From: Devosia sp. Root635
Lineage (GTDB): Bacteria > Pseudomonadota > Alphaproteobacteria > Rhizobiales > Devosiaceae
NCBI RefSeq assembly: GCF_001427605.1
Contig: NZ_LMGZ01000003.1
Coordinates: 1-64,000, forward strand
DNA length: 64,000 nt
Direction of reading: 5' to 3'
The notes beneath the pieces are model-generated. The model was given only the letters and a program-made list of their open reading frames with translations, had not been told where the DNA came from and ran no database searches. Position 1 is the first letter of the stretch. Each line of letters starts with the position of its first letter. Below are positions 1 to 9,013 of this stretch, in pieces. A program made the translations under genes and the position numbers.

Positions 1-430
1 CCCAGGCCTGGGCGATGGCCCGGCATTCGAGCGTCCACTGCGACACATACATGTGGTCGGTATTGTAGGGGTCGTATTTGGAATGGGTCATCATGAAGCT
101 GGGCTGGGTGGCCCGCATGACGTCCACCAGCCGGTCCTTGGCCTCGCGCGTCATTTCCAGCGGATAATCGCCCAGATCGAAGAACTGGATGTCATGCACA
201 TCGAGCGCCTTGGCGGCATTCTCGGCTTCGCGCCGGCGCTCGGTCTTGACCGTGTCGAGTGTCATGCCCGGCTTCTTCCAGAGTTTTGCGCTTTCCCCAC
301 GCTCGCCATAGGACAGGCAGACGACGGTGACGTCGTACCCCTTGGCAGCATGCAGGGCGATGGCGCCACCACAGCGCCACACGAAATCGGCCGAATGGGC
401 GCTGACGATAAGGGCGGTCTTGCTGGTCAT
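1..430 (-). CDS. galB: PIG-L family hydrolase, probable 4-oxalomesaconate hydratase (partial)
   Basis: The first 143 residues are present and the C-terminus lies beyond the window edge. The start ATG at 430 is 22 bases after the stop of the upstream dioxygenase gene. The N-terminus has the PIG-L zinc-site pattern in a variant form (SAHSADF instead of AHPDD), followed by a Rossmann-like first half. This variant fits the PIG-L proteins that act as 4-oxalomesaconate hydratase (GalB) in gallate and protocatechuate 4,5-cleavage pathways rather than as sugar deacetylases. The ring-cleavage neighbour supports that role. The symbol is inferred from family resemblance and context; another PIG-L hydrolase remains possible. 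Confidence 0.65.
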   Translation of the reverse strand, partial: MTSKTALIVSAHSADFVWRCGGAIALHAAKGYDVTVVCLSYGERGESAKLWKKPGMTLDTVKTERRREAENAAKALDVHDIQFFDLGDYPLEMTREAKDRLVDVMRATQPSFMMTHSKYDPYNTDHMYVSQWTLECRAIAQAW

Positions 431-452
431 GGTCGTTGGTCCCCTGCGGATA

Positions 453-1418
453 TTATACGTGGCTCTTGGGCGGAACCGGCGGCGTGCCATGCGTATGGAA
501 GGTCTCGATGGTCTTGAGGCCCCAGGCCTGGCCACGCTTCCGCTCGGTTTCGGTCCAGGTCACGGTCGGCCAGTCGGGCCGCAGGATCAGCCGCGCCCCG
601 GCATTGGCCAGTTCGACACGATTGCCCGCCGGCTCCCAGACGTAAAGAAAGAACGTGCCCTGGATGGCGTGCTTGTGCGGGCCGGTTTCGATATGGACGC
701 CGTTTTCGAGGAAGATGTCGGCGGCGCGCAATATGTCCTCGCGCTGATCTACCGCATAGGTGACGTGGTGGAAGCGGCCGGTCTGGCCAGTATGGTCTTC
801 CGAATAGGCGACGTCATAGCTCTTGTTGTTGACGGTGAACCAGCAGCCGCCCAGCCTTCCATTGTCGAGCTGGATTTCCTCGGTGACCCGGCTGCCCAGG
901 GCCTCGGTCATGAAGGCCTTGATGGCGCGCACATCCTTGGCCAGCAGGTTGAAGTGATCGAGCCGGCGGGGCGAGCAGCCGCGGCCGTGATAGCGCTGGG
1001 CGATATTCTTGAGCGCCGGGCGTTCCGCGGGCGGCGCCTCGTAGACGCGGGTCTCGTAGTAGAGCTCGAAAATGTGTCCGTCGGGGTCGGTAAAGCGGAA
1101 GGCGCGGCCATGCCCCTCGTCGCCATCGACCCAGCCGATGGCGCAGCCCATGGCCTCGATCACCTTGACCCGCCGGTCCAGCGCTTCGGGCGATGACGTG
1201 CGATAGCCGACATGGCCGATGCCGGTGGTGTGGTGGCGGGTCAGCTTGAGCGTGTGAAATTCGTAATCGTCGAAAGCGCGCAGCCAGGCCACGCCATCCT
1301 CGACCAGGCTGGCGGTGAGCCCATAGACGCGGGTGAAGAAATCCAGGCTCTCCTCGAACCGGTCGGTATAGAGCTCGATATGGCCAAGATGGGCGATATC
1401 GAAACACGGTTCGGCCAT
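453..1418 (-). CDS. type I extradiol ring-cleavage dioxygenase (VOC fold)
   Basis: The 321-residue protein has two vicinal-oxygen-chelate halves, like catechol 2,3-dioxygenase. The expected Fe(II) ligands are His155 (in RLDHFNLLA), His217 or His218 (in GRFHHVTYAVD) and Glu269 (in GNRVELAN). The ATG at 1418 is preferred because GGGAGGAG lies just upstream; an in-frame ATG seven codons earlier has no ribosome site. The gene is 22 bases upstream of a GalB-like gene, so the two probably form an operon for catechol-type ring cleavage. The substrate cannot be told from sequence. It is not of the LigAB/GalA (type II) family that normally feeds GalB, so the pairing is slightly unexpected. Confidence 0.85.
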   Translation of the reverse strand: MAEPCFDIAHLGHIELYTDRFEESLDFFTRVYGLTASLVEDGVAWLRAFDDYEFHTLKLTRHHTTGIGHVGYRTSSPEALDRRVKVIEAMGCAIGWVDGDEGHGRAFRFTDPDGHIFELYYETRVYEAPPAERPALKNIAQRYHGRGCSPRRLDHFNLLAKDVRAIKAFMTEALGSRVTEEIQLDNGRLGGCWFTVNNKSYDVAYSEDHTGQTGRFHHVTYAVDQREDILRAADIFLENGVHIETGPHKHAIQGTFFLYVWEPAGNRVELANAGARLILRPDWPTVTWTETERKRGQAWGLKTIETFHTHGTPPVPPKSHV

Positions 1419-1600
1419 GACAAGCTCCTCCCTCTGCATCCCGCGCGCGCCATGCAGCGACCCGCCTTTTCGGCGTGTTCCGCTGTCTCAGGGCATGGAT
1501 CGTCGCGCCGGTTGTGTATGCACTATGCGATATCAGTCAGGGTGATGCAACGGCTGTTCGCAGGCCAATTTGTTGATTATCGGCCTTTTTACGACTCCGC

Positions 1601-1632
1601 TTGATTCGACTCGCCTTAGTTATGTATACATA
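1601..1632 (+). promoter_or_regulatory. candidate promoter with GntR-type operator for metF-like gene
   Basis: TTGATT at 1601-1606 and TATACA at 1625-1630, 18 bases apart, form a plausible sigma-70 promoter. The -10 box lies inside the perfect 12-base palindrome TATGTATACATA (1621-1632). A repressor bound there would block the promoter. Sites with a TGTnnACA core are typical of FadR/VanR-type GntR regulators. The regulator is not identified in this part of the window. Confidence 0.5.
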
Positions 1633-1653
1633 TCGCAGCTGAGGAGGATCGGT

Positions 1654-2574
1654 ATGGGCCTGCTGAATTTCGACCTGCATCCGAATGTGCAAGCATCCCC
1701 GTCGCGCGTCGGCGACCTCTCCGACGGCTGGTCCATCGAGGTCATGCCCCGCACCGCGGCCAAGGTGGAGGACTTCCGCGCCCTGCTGCCGCCGGGCACG
1801 CGCGTCTATATCGCCCACATCGCCGGCACCCCCATCGAGGACATGGTGACGACGGCGCGGCGGCTGCATGAGGACGGCTTTCCGGTGATGCCGCATTTCC
1901 CGGCGCGCGGCATCGCCGATGCCGCCATGCTGGAAGAGTGGATCAAGCGCTATCGCGACGAGGCCGGGGTGACCCAGGCGCTGCTGCTGGGCGGCGGCTA
2001 TGCGGAGCCGGTCGGCGCCTTCGACAGTTCGGTGCAGATGATCGAGACGGGGCTGTTCGACCATCACGGTTTCACCCATCTGCATGTGGCCGGCCATCCC
2101 GAAGGCAATCGCGATATCGACCATGGCGGCGGCACCGCCAATGTCGACAGCGCCCTGCTCTACAAACAGGATTTTGCCGCGCGCACCGATGCGGAGATGG
2201 CCATCGTCACCCAGTTCGCCTTCGATACGCGCTCGGTCACCGACTGGGCCGAGCGCATCGCCGATATGGGCGTTACCCTGCCCATCCATGCCGGCATTGC
2301 CGGGCCGGCCAAGCTGCAGACGCTGATCCAGTTCGCCCTGTCCTGCGGGGTCGGGCCGTCGATCGGCGTGCTGCACAAGCGGGCGCGCGACCTGACCAAG
2401 CTGCTGGTGCCCTATGAGCCGACCGAGGTGGTCGCCGGTTTCGCCGACTACAAGGCGCGCCACAAGCAGAGCCTCATCAGCCAGCTTCATGTGTTCCCGC
2501 TGGGCGGCATCAAGACCGCCGCCGCATGGATGAAAAGCCACGCGGCGGAAGAGGCGGCTTTAGCCGCAAACTGA
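1654..2574 (+). CDS. methylenetetrahydrofolate reductase family protein (MetF-like)
   Basis: The 306-residue protein has the length and barrel pattern of 5,10-methylenetetrahydrofolate reductase, an FAD enzyme that interconverts methylene- and methyl-tetrahydrofolate. The ATG at 1654 is chosen because GAGGAGG lies at 1641-1647 and the first conserved barrel strand (WSIEVMPRTA) follows soon after. A longer start is possible but would include the promoter region. It is followed by a MetE-like gene and sits opposite ring-cleavage genes. A role in returning methyl groups released from methoxylated aromatics to one-carbon metabolism is therefore plausible. No tetrahydrofolate-dependent O-demethylase gene is visible here, so this is inference. 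Confidence 0.75.
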   Translation: MGLLNFDLHPNVQASPSRVGDLSDGWSIEVMPRTAAKVEDFRALLPPGTRVYIAHIAGTPIEDMVTTARRLHEDGFPVMPHFPARGIADAAMLEEWIKRYRDEAGVTQALLLGGGYAEPVGAFDSSVQMIETGLFDHHGFTHLHVAGHPEGNRDIDHGGGTANVDSALLYKQDFAARTDAEMAIVTQFAFDTRSVTDWAERIADMGVTLPIHAGIAGPAKLQTLIQFALSCGVGPSIGVLHKRARDLTKLLVPYEPTEVVAGFADYKARHKQSLISQLHVFPLGGIKTAAAWMKSHAAEEAALAAN

Positions 2575-2580
2575 GCGCGA

Positions 2581-2653
2581 CGTATACATTTGCACCGGAT
2601 GGACGGCCGCACGGCATCGAGACTTGCCGAGCGGGGTCTTGCCTGTGTACACG
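2581..2653 (+). promoter_or_regulatory. two candidate GntR-type operators upstream of MetE-like gene
   Basis: The 112-base gap before the MetE-like gene holds a GTATAC core in CGTATACATT (2581-2590) and a second palindrome GTGTACAC (2645-2652). Both resemble the sites before metF-like and livK. This suggests one regulator acts on all three genes even though they belong to different transcripts. Confidence 0.4.
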
Positions 2654-2686
2654 AAGACAGATCGCGCCGTTTTCCAGGAGACTATG

Positions 2687-3811
2687 ATGACCGCTGCCCG
2701 CCCGCCTTTCCGCGCCGACCATGTCGGCTCCCTGCTGCGCAATTCGGCGGTGAAGCAGGCGCGGCACCAGTTCCACGACGAAAAGGCCATTTCCCGCGAG
2801 GAGCTGGCTTCGGTCGAGGACGACGCCATCCGTGAGGCGATCAAGCTGCAGCAGGATGTCGGCCTGCCGGTGGTGACCGACGGCGAAATCCGCCGCTCGT
2901 TCTGGCATTACGATTTCATGGCCGAGCTCGACGGCTTCAAGTTCGTCGAGCGCGACGTCGCCACCGGCCACAATTTCAAGGGCGCCAATACGCGGCCGAT
3001 CTTCCCGACCATTACCGGTCCGGTGGATTTCCCCGCCGATCACCCGATGCTCGAGCATTTCAAGTTCGTCGCCGCCAATACCAGCGTCATGCCCAAGATC
3101 TCGATTCCGGGCCCGAGCTGCTGCCACTTCCGCGTCGCCAAGGACGATATCACTCACAAGCCCTATCACGACGATGTCGAGCTGCTGTTTGCCGACCTGG
3201 CCAAGGCTTACAAAAAGGCCGTGCAGGGCTTCTACGATGCCGGCTGCCGCTATCTGCAGATGGACGACATTTTCTTCGCCTATCTGTGCGATCCCAAGAT
3301 CCGCGCCGAGAAGCAGGCACAGGGCCTCGATCCGGACTGGCTGATCGAGCAATATGCCAAGATGATGCATGACGCGATCGATGGCCGGCCGGACGACATG
3401 GTCATCGGCATGCATATGTGCCGGGGCAATTTCAAATCCACCTGGATCGCCGAAGGCGCCTATGACCCGGCGGCCGATGCCGTGTTCAACAAGACCGGCG
3501 TCGATATCTATTTCATGGAATACGACACCGAGCGCGCCGGCGGGCTCGATCCGCTGCGGCTGCTGCCCAAGGGCAGCAAGCGCGTCATGCCCGGCTTCAT
3601 CACCACCAAGACCGGCGAACCGGAAAGCCTCGACAGCCTGCGCCGCAAGTTCGACGAAGCGGGCAAATATGCCGATCTCGAACAGATGGGGATTGCGCCG
3701 CAATGCGGATTCTCGTCCACCGAGGAAGGCAATGCCATCACCGTCGACGACCAGAAGCGGAAGCTGGAACTGGTGGTGAAAACCGCCGAGGCGATCTGGG
3801 GTTCGGTTTAG
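2687..3811 (+). CDS. cobalamin-independent methionine synthase C-terminal domain protein (MetE-like)
   Basis: The 374-residue protein corresponds to the catalytic C-terminal half of MetE and lacks the N-terminal half. The zinc ligands of the family are visible as His243 and Cys245 (MHMC), Glu278 (FMEYD) and Cys340 (QCGF). AGGAG at 2676-2680 fits either of the paired ATGs at 2684 and 2687; the second has better spacing. Short MetE-like proteins move methyl groups from methyl-folate or other methyl donors to thiols. Together with the adjacent MetF-like gene it should form a methyl-transfer pair. Whether homocysteine is the acceptor cannot be decided from sequence. Confidence 0.8.
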   Translation: MTAARPPFRADHVGSLLRNSAVKQARHQFHDEKAISREELASVEDDAIREAIKLQQDVGLPVVTDGEIRRSFWHYDFMAELDGFKFVERDVATGHNFKGANTRPIFPTITGPVDFPADHPMLEHFKFVAANTSVMPKISIPGPSCCHFRVAKDDITHKPYHDDVELLFADLAKAYKKAVQGFYDAGCRYLQMDDIFFAYLCDPKIRAEKQAQGLDPDWLIEQYAKMMHDAIDGRPDDMVIGMHMCRGNFKSTWIAEGAYDPAADAVFNKTGVDIYFMEYDTERAGGLDPLRLLPKGSKRVMPGFITTKTGEPESLDSLRRKFDEAGKYADLEQMGIAPQCGFSSTEEGNAITVDDQKRKLELVVKTAEAIWGSV

Positions 3812-3874
3812 TCGAGAAGGACACCAGAGACCTCATGGCGGGCGGCTCGGACCGGGAGAACCCGGTTCCTGCGC

Positions 3875-4000
3875 CTCCCTCCCCCTTGAGGGGAGGGATC
3901 GAGGGCGGGGGTCCGTCAGCGGGCCATAAGTCTACCCCCTCCCCAGCTCTGCTACGGCCCTGCGGGCCTAGCGGCGCTACCCTCCCCTCAAGGGGGAGGG
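3875..4000. repeat. dispersed C/G-rich inverted-repeat element, copy 1
   Basis: Two near-complementary arms, 3875-3897 (centre CCCCCTTGAGGGG) and 3980-4000 (centre CCCCTCAAGGGGG), enclose about 80 bases. The element fills most of the gap between the convergent MetE-like and livF genes. Related elements lie at 7433, 26341 and 28535. It could fold into a bidirectional terminator, but it lacks a U-tract. Confidence 0.8.
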
Positions 4001-4028
4001 TGGGCAGGAGCCGAGAGTTCAGCGCAAC

Positions 4029-4734
4029 CTAAGCCCCCAGCTTCAGCCCCAGATAGCGCTCCAGCGTCGCATCGTCCCGCAGCAAATCCGCCGACTTGGC
4101 GCGGTGCGCGATCATGCCGCGTTCGATGATGATGGCCTCCTGCGTCAGGCCTAATGCCACCTCGGCATGCTGCTCCACCAGCACCAGCGCAATGCCCTCG
4201 TCGGCAGCCATCTGGCGCACGGCGGCGGTGAGCTCCTCGACGATGATGGGGGCCAGGCCCTCGAAGGGTTCATCGAGCAGCAATACGGAAGGATTGGTCA
4301 TCAGGGTGCGGGCGATGGCCAGCATCTGCTGTTCGCCGCCGGAAAGCTGGTTGCCCATATTGCCGCGCCGCTCGGCCAGGCGCGGGAACAGCGCATAGAT
4401 GGCGGTGAGGGTCCAGCGGCCGGGCCGGGCGATGACGGTGAGGTTTTCCTCCACCGACAAAGAGGGGAAGATATCGCGCTCCTGCGCCACCCAGCCGAGG
4501 CCGAGCCGGGCCCTTTTATGCGGGGCGAGCCGGGAAATATCGGTGCCGCGCCAGTGGATCGCGCCGCGGGCCAGGGTGACGAAGCCCATGGCGGTGAGCA
4601 GCAATGTGCTCTTGCCGACGCCGTTGCGGCCGAGCAGCGCCAGGCTCCCATTGGCCGGCAGCGCAAAGGAGACGCCATCGAGCACCACGGCCTCGCCATA
4701 GCCGGAGCGGACGTCGCGGAATTCCAGCAGCTTT

Positions 4735-4742
<8 letters not shown>
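4029..4742 (-). CDS. livF: branched-chain-type ABC transporter ATPase (LivF-like)
   Basis: The 237-residue ABC ATPase has Walker A (GRNGVGKST), signature LSGGEQQ and Walker B (LLLDEPFEGLAP), the last typical of LivF. The start at 4742 (MAEKLLEF) overlaps the end of livG by eight bases; ATG 4748 is an alternative. It is the last gene of a livHMGF run, with livK separately placed upstream. The location beside pca and other aromatic genes suggests uptake of an aromatic acid rather than of leucine, as with other HAAT-family transporters near aromatic catabolic genes. The substrate is inference. Confidence 0.9.
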
Positions 4743-5492
<750 letters not shown>

Positions 5493-5493
<1 letters not shown>

Positions 5494-6476
5494 CATTTGC
5501 GCCTGTCGACGATACGGGCGAGGAAGCCCAGAATGCCCGTGGGCATGAACAGCACGACGACCATGAGCAGCAGGCCAATGCCGAAATACCAGTATTGCGG
5601 ATTGATGCCGGCCAACTGGTCGCGCGCCACGAGGAAGATGATAGTGCCCAGGATCGCGCCATAGAGCCGACCGGTGCCGCCCAGGATGAGCATGACCACC
5701 ACGTCGGCGGAGCGCTCGAAGCTGAGGGAATCCAGCGCCACCGTATTGGTGGTCTGCGCCATAAGCCCGCCGGCGAGGCCCGCAATGGCGGCCGAGATGG
5801 CATAGACCAGCCGCAGGTGTCCCTTGTGGTCCGCGCCGATGGCCGGCATGCGCTTGACGTTTTCGCGGATGCCGCGCAAGGCCAGCCCGAAGCTGGAATT
5901 GACCAGGCGGCGGCTCAGGAGGAAACACAGGAAGAGCAGGGCAAGGGTGTAGGCATAGCCGGTATAACCCCACAGGTCGAACTTGAACTGGCCGAAGATC
6001 GGCCAGGTGCGGATGCCGCGCAACCCGTCGGTGCCGCCGGTCAGGTCATGCAGGGCATTGGCCAGTTCATAGGTCAGCAGGCCGAGGCCGAGCGTCACCA
6101 TGAGCAGCGCCAGGTGCTGGACGCGGGTGATGAGGAAGCTGACGATATAGCCGATGATGCCGGCAAACAGGCCCGCCATCAGCAGGCCGGAAACCGGCTC
6201 GCCCCAGCCACGCACGCTGATGATGCCGGCGAAATAGGCGCCCAGCCCGAAGAACATGGCATGGCCGAGCGTCACGATGCCGGCGTAGCCCAGGATCAGG
6301 TCGACCGAGATGGCGAACAGCGCGGCAATGGCGATCTGGCTGGCCAGCGGCAGATAGGTGGGAAACAGGATGAAGGGCAGCAAAGCCGCCAGCCAGAACA
6401 GGATTTCGAAAGGCGACCAGCGGCTGCGGCGGCGCAGCCAGTCACGCGATTCGATGGGAGCGATACTATCGGTCAT
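5493..6476 (-). CDS. livM: branched-chain-type ABC transporter permease (LivM-like)
   Basis: The 327-residue, highly hydrophobic protein has the LivM hallmark region (DLILGYAGIVTLGHAMFFG) and the EAA-like loop with a conserved RENVKRMPAIG segment. About ten membrane segments are expected. It lies ten bases after livH and overlaps livG, so it is part of the same transcript. Its N-terminal cytoplasmic stretch (residues 1-22) is charged, as usual in the family. Confidence 0.92.
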
Positions 6477-6486
6477 GGCCCTCTCC

Positions 6487-7350
6487 CTAGCGCTTGCCGA
6501 ACAGGCCGAGCGGCCGCACCAGCAGGATGGCCACCAGCAGCAGGTAGATGAGGAAGCTGCCGATTTCGGGCCAGAAATACTTGCCGGCCACGTCGCCGAT
6601 GCCGAGCAGGGCGGCGCCGACGAAGGAGCCGGTGATCGAGCCCAGCCCGCCCACCGACACCACGATCAGCACATAGACCAGCATCTGGAAGCCGAAGGAG
6701 GGCGAGAGCCCGATGATTTCCACCGCCAGCGCACCGCCCAGGCCCGCCAGGCCGCAGCCCAAGGCAAAGGTGATGGCAAAGACGCGCTCGACATCAAGGC
6801 CGAGGCCCTGGGCCATGCGCTGGTTGTCCACGGCAGCGCGGATTTGCGCGCCCAGCCTTGTGCGCTCCAGCCCGAAGACCAGCAAGGCGGTGATGATGAG
6901 CGCCACCAGGATGATGAAGGCGCGATAGATGCCGAAGCGTACGCCGCCGAATTCAACCGAGCCGCGCAGCCAGTCGGGCAGGATGATGACCTGCTGCACG
7001 GTGCCGAAAATGAAGGTGGCGGCTGCGGCGGCGACGAAGACCACGCCGATGGTGAACAGCACCTGGTTCAGCTCGCCCGCCTTGTAGAGCCGGCGAAACA
7101 GGCTGCGCTCGATGAGCACGCTGAGCAGGGCCATGGCGATGAAGGCCAATGGCAATGCAGCGAGGAATGGCAGGCCGAGCTGGCGCATCACGGTGACGGC
7201 GACATAGCCGCCGAACATGCCGAAAGCGCCGTGGGCCAGGTTGATGAAGTTCATCATGCCCAGCGTGACCGACAGGCCCACCGACAGCAGGAACAACAGC
7301 ATGCCGAAGGCGAAGCCGTCGAACAGCACGATGACGATCTGGCTGATCAT
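6487..7350 (-). CDS. livH: branched-chain-type ABC transporter permease (LivH-like)
   Basis: The 287-residue membrane protein has the LivH pattern: MNFINLAHGAFGMFGGYVAV near the N-terminus and RAAVDNQRMAQGLGLDVERV in the cytoplasmic loop. It begins the permease-ATPase run livHMGF. The binding-protein gene lies 207 bases upstream on the same strand, separated by a dispersed inverted-repeat element, which may lower expression of the membrane components relative to the binding protein. Confidence 0.92.
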   Translation of the reverse strand: MISQIVIVLFDGFAFGMLLFLLSVGLSVTLGMMNFINLAHGAFGMFGGYVAVTVMRQLGLPFLAALPLAFIAMALLSVLIERSLFRRLYKAGELNQVLFTIGVVFVAAAAATFIFGTVQQVIILPDWLRGSVEFGGVRFGIYRAFIILVALIITALLVFGLERTRLGAQIRAAVDNQRMAQGLGLDVERVFAITFALGCGLAGLGGALAVEIIGLSPSFGFQMLVYVLIVVSVGGLGSITGSFVGAALLGIGDVAGKYFWPEIGSFLIYLLLVAILLVRPLGLFGKR

Positions 7351-7432
7351 GGAATTGGTCCTAGTGGATCACGCTGCATCTTGGTCAAATTGATTGCCTG
7401 GGTCGCACCATGCCGCCACAAACGCCGCAGGA

Positions 7433-7535
7433 CTCCCTCCCCCTTGCGGGGAGGGTTGGGGTGGGGGTGCGGCTGGCCCCGATATCCGGGCCAAACACCC
7501 CCCACCCTTGATCCCTCCCCGCAAGGGGGAGGGAG
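7433..7535. repeat. dispersed C/G-rich inverted-repeat element, copy 2
   Basis: The arms at 7433-7455 and 7513-7535 (centres CCCCCTTGCGGGG and CCCCGCAAGGGGG) are inverted repeats. The interior contains CCCCGATATCCGGGCC. The same interior and right arm recur at 28576-28635. The element separates livK from livH. Confidence 0.85.
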
Positions 7536-7557
7536 ACGACTGGGGCATCAGCGTCCT

Positions 7558-8736
7558 TTACTTCGCAGCGCCGTGCAGCGGGTCCTTCACATCGGGAATC
7601 TCCTGCACGATCACGTTCTGCAGCTCGCCATCCACTTCCTGGATTTCGCGGATATAGACGGTCTGGATCACGTCACGGGTTTCCGGATCGATCGACATCG
7701 GGCCGCGCGGGCTGTCCCAGGCCATGCCCTTGGCGGCTTCGACCAGGGCGTCGCCATTGGTATCGCCATTGGTGGCCTTGAGCGCCTCATAGATGAGGTG
7801 CATGCCATCATAGCCGCCGATGGAGAACAGGTCGGGCTCGCGGCCGTTATTGGCGGCGGTATAGCCCTCGACATAGGCCTTGTTCAGCGGATCGTCGCGT
7901 TCCAGCGTGTAGTGGAAGGTGGTGATGATGCCGCGGGCGGTCTCGCCCATGCTTTCGAGCGCCTCGGGGTGGGTCAGTTCACCCTGGCCGAGCACCTTGA
8001 TATCGGGCGGAGCCAGGCCACGATCGACCAAGGCCTTGCCGATAGCCGCAGGCTGGGCGCCGCCGGGCACGAAAATGTATACAGCTTCGGGCGAAGCATC
8101 GGCGACACGCTGCACATAGGCCGAGAAGTCGGGGTTGGCGACCGGCGTGCGGTCGGCGCCGACAATGGTGCCGCCCATTTCGGTGAAGCCCTTGGCGAAG
8201 GACGCCTCGGCGTCGATGCCGGGGCCATAGTCGGCGACCAGCGTATAGGCTTCGCGGATGCCCTGCTCATAGGCCCACTTGCCGAACGAGTAGTTGAGCT
8301 GCGGGATGGTGACCGAGGTCCGCACGATATAGGGCGACTGTTCGGTGACGACGGAGGTGGCGGCGTTCATCACCACCATCAGCTTCTGCGCTTCGGTGGC
8401 GATTTCGGCAGCGCCGAGAGCCTCGGGCGTCAGCGCGAAACCGGCGAGAATATCGACATTGTCACGTACCACCAGTTCCTGCGCCAGGCGCCGGGCAACG
8501 TCGGGAGCCGGACCACCGGTATCGCGCTTGATGAGTTCGATCTTGCGGCCGGCAACCTCGTCGCCATGCTCGGCGATATAGAGATCGATACCGGCCTGGA
8601 GCTGGTTGGCGGCATCGGCGAAGGGCCCCGAATAGGGCAGGATGACGCCGATCTTGATGGTTTCCTGCGCCATGGCGCCGGCCGACAGGGTCAAGCCAAG
8701 CCCGAGCACTGCAGCCACTGCTGTTCTTTTCAACAT
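7558..8736 (-). CDS. livK: branched-chain-type ABC transporter substrate-binding protein (LivK-like)
   Basis: The 392-residue periplasmic binding protein has a signal peptide (about residues 1-23, ending AGAMAQ) and the type I fold start IKIGVILPYSGPFADAANQL. The ATG at 8736 has GGGAGG six bases upstream. Members of this family next to aromatic catabolic genes often bind aromatic acids. A GTATAC palindrome about 80 bases upstream suggests co-regulation with the metF-like and MetE-like genes rather than with the pca genes. Confidence 0.9.
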   Translation of the reverse strand: MLKRTAVAAVLGLGLTLSAGAMAQETIKIGVILPYSGPFADAANQLQAGIDLYIAEHGDEVAGRKIELIKRDTGGPAPDVARRLAQELVVRDNVDILAGFALTPEALGAAEIATEAQKLMVVMNAATSVVTEQSPYIVRTSVTIPQLNYSFGKWAYEQGIREAYTLVADYGPGIDAEASFAKGFTEMGGTIVGADRTPVANPDFSAYVQRVADASPEAVYIFVPGGAQPAAIGKALVDRGLAPPDIKVLGQGELTHPEALESMGETARGIITTFHYTLERDDPLNKAYVEGYTAANNGREPDLFSIGGYDGMHLIYEALKATNGDTNGDALVEAAKGMAWDSPRGPMSIDPETRDVIQTVYIREIQEVDGELQNVIVQEIPDVKDPLHGAAK

Positions 8737-8812
8737 GAATTCCTCCCGATAGATTTTTTTGACGAAATGGCGCCGGGGTTTTGACCTCTGTGGCGCCATC
8801 GCAACGATGAAC

Positions 8813-8820
8813 TGTATACA
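8813..8820 (-). promoter_or_regulatory. candidate GntR-type operator upstream of livK
   Basis: TGTATACA is a perfect palindrome 77 bases upstream of the livK start. It shares its core with the sites before the metF-like (1621-1632) and MetE-like (2581-2590) genes. The motif is short; support comes from its recurrence at the starts of three nearby transcripts. Confidence 0.4.
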
Positions 8821-9013
8821 CGATGCCCAGCTTCGCCAAGAAAAAGCTGGGGTCTGCTTGGCGCGCCAAGCCTTTGAAACGACTGGACGCTTGAGGCGGG
8901 CCACGACCCGCTGCCTGGGCGGTCGTCCACCGCTCGGTTCCTCCTCTTTCGCGGTGTCATTCCGGCCCGCGCCGGGGCTGACATCGCGTAGGCTGATGCT
9001 CATCCCCTCCCTG

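Noticed and set aside
6358-8784. A long open frame on the + strand opposite the livM, livH and livK genes
   Set aside because: It is antisense to clear transporter genes, has the Gly/Asp/His/Gln-rich composition of a GC-rich shadow frame, and shows no recognisable domain.
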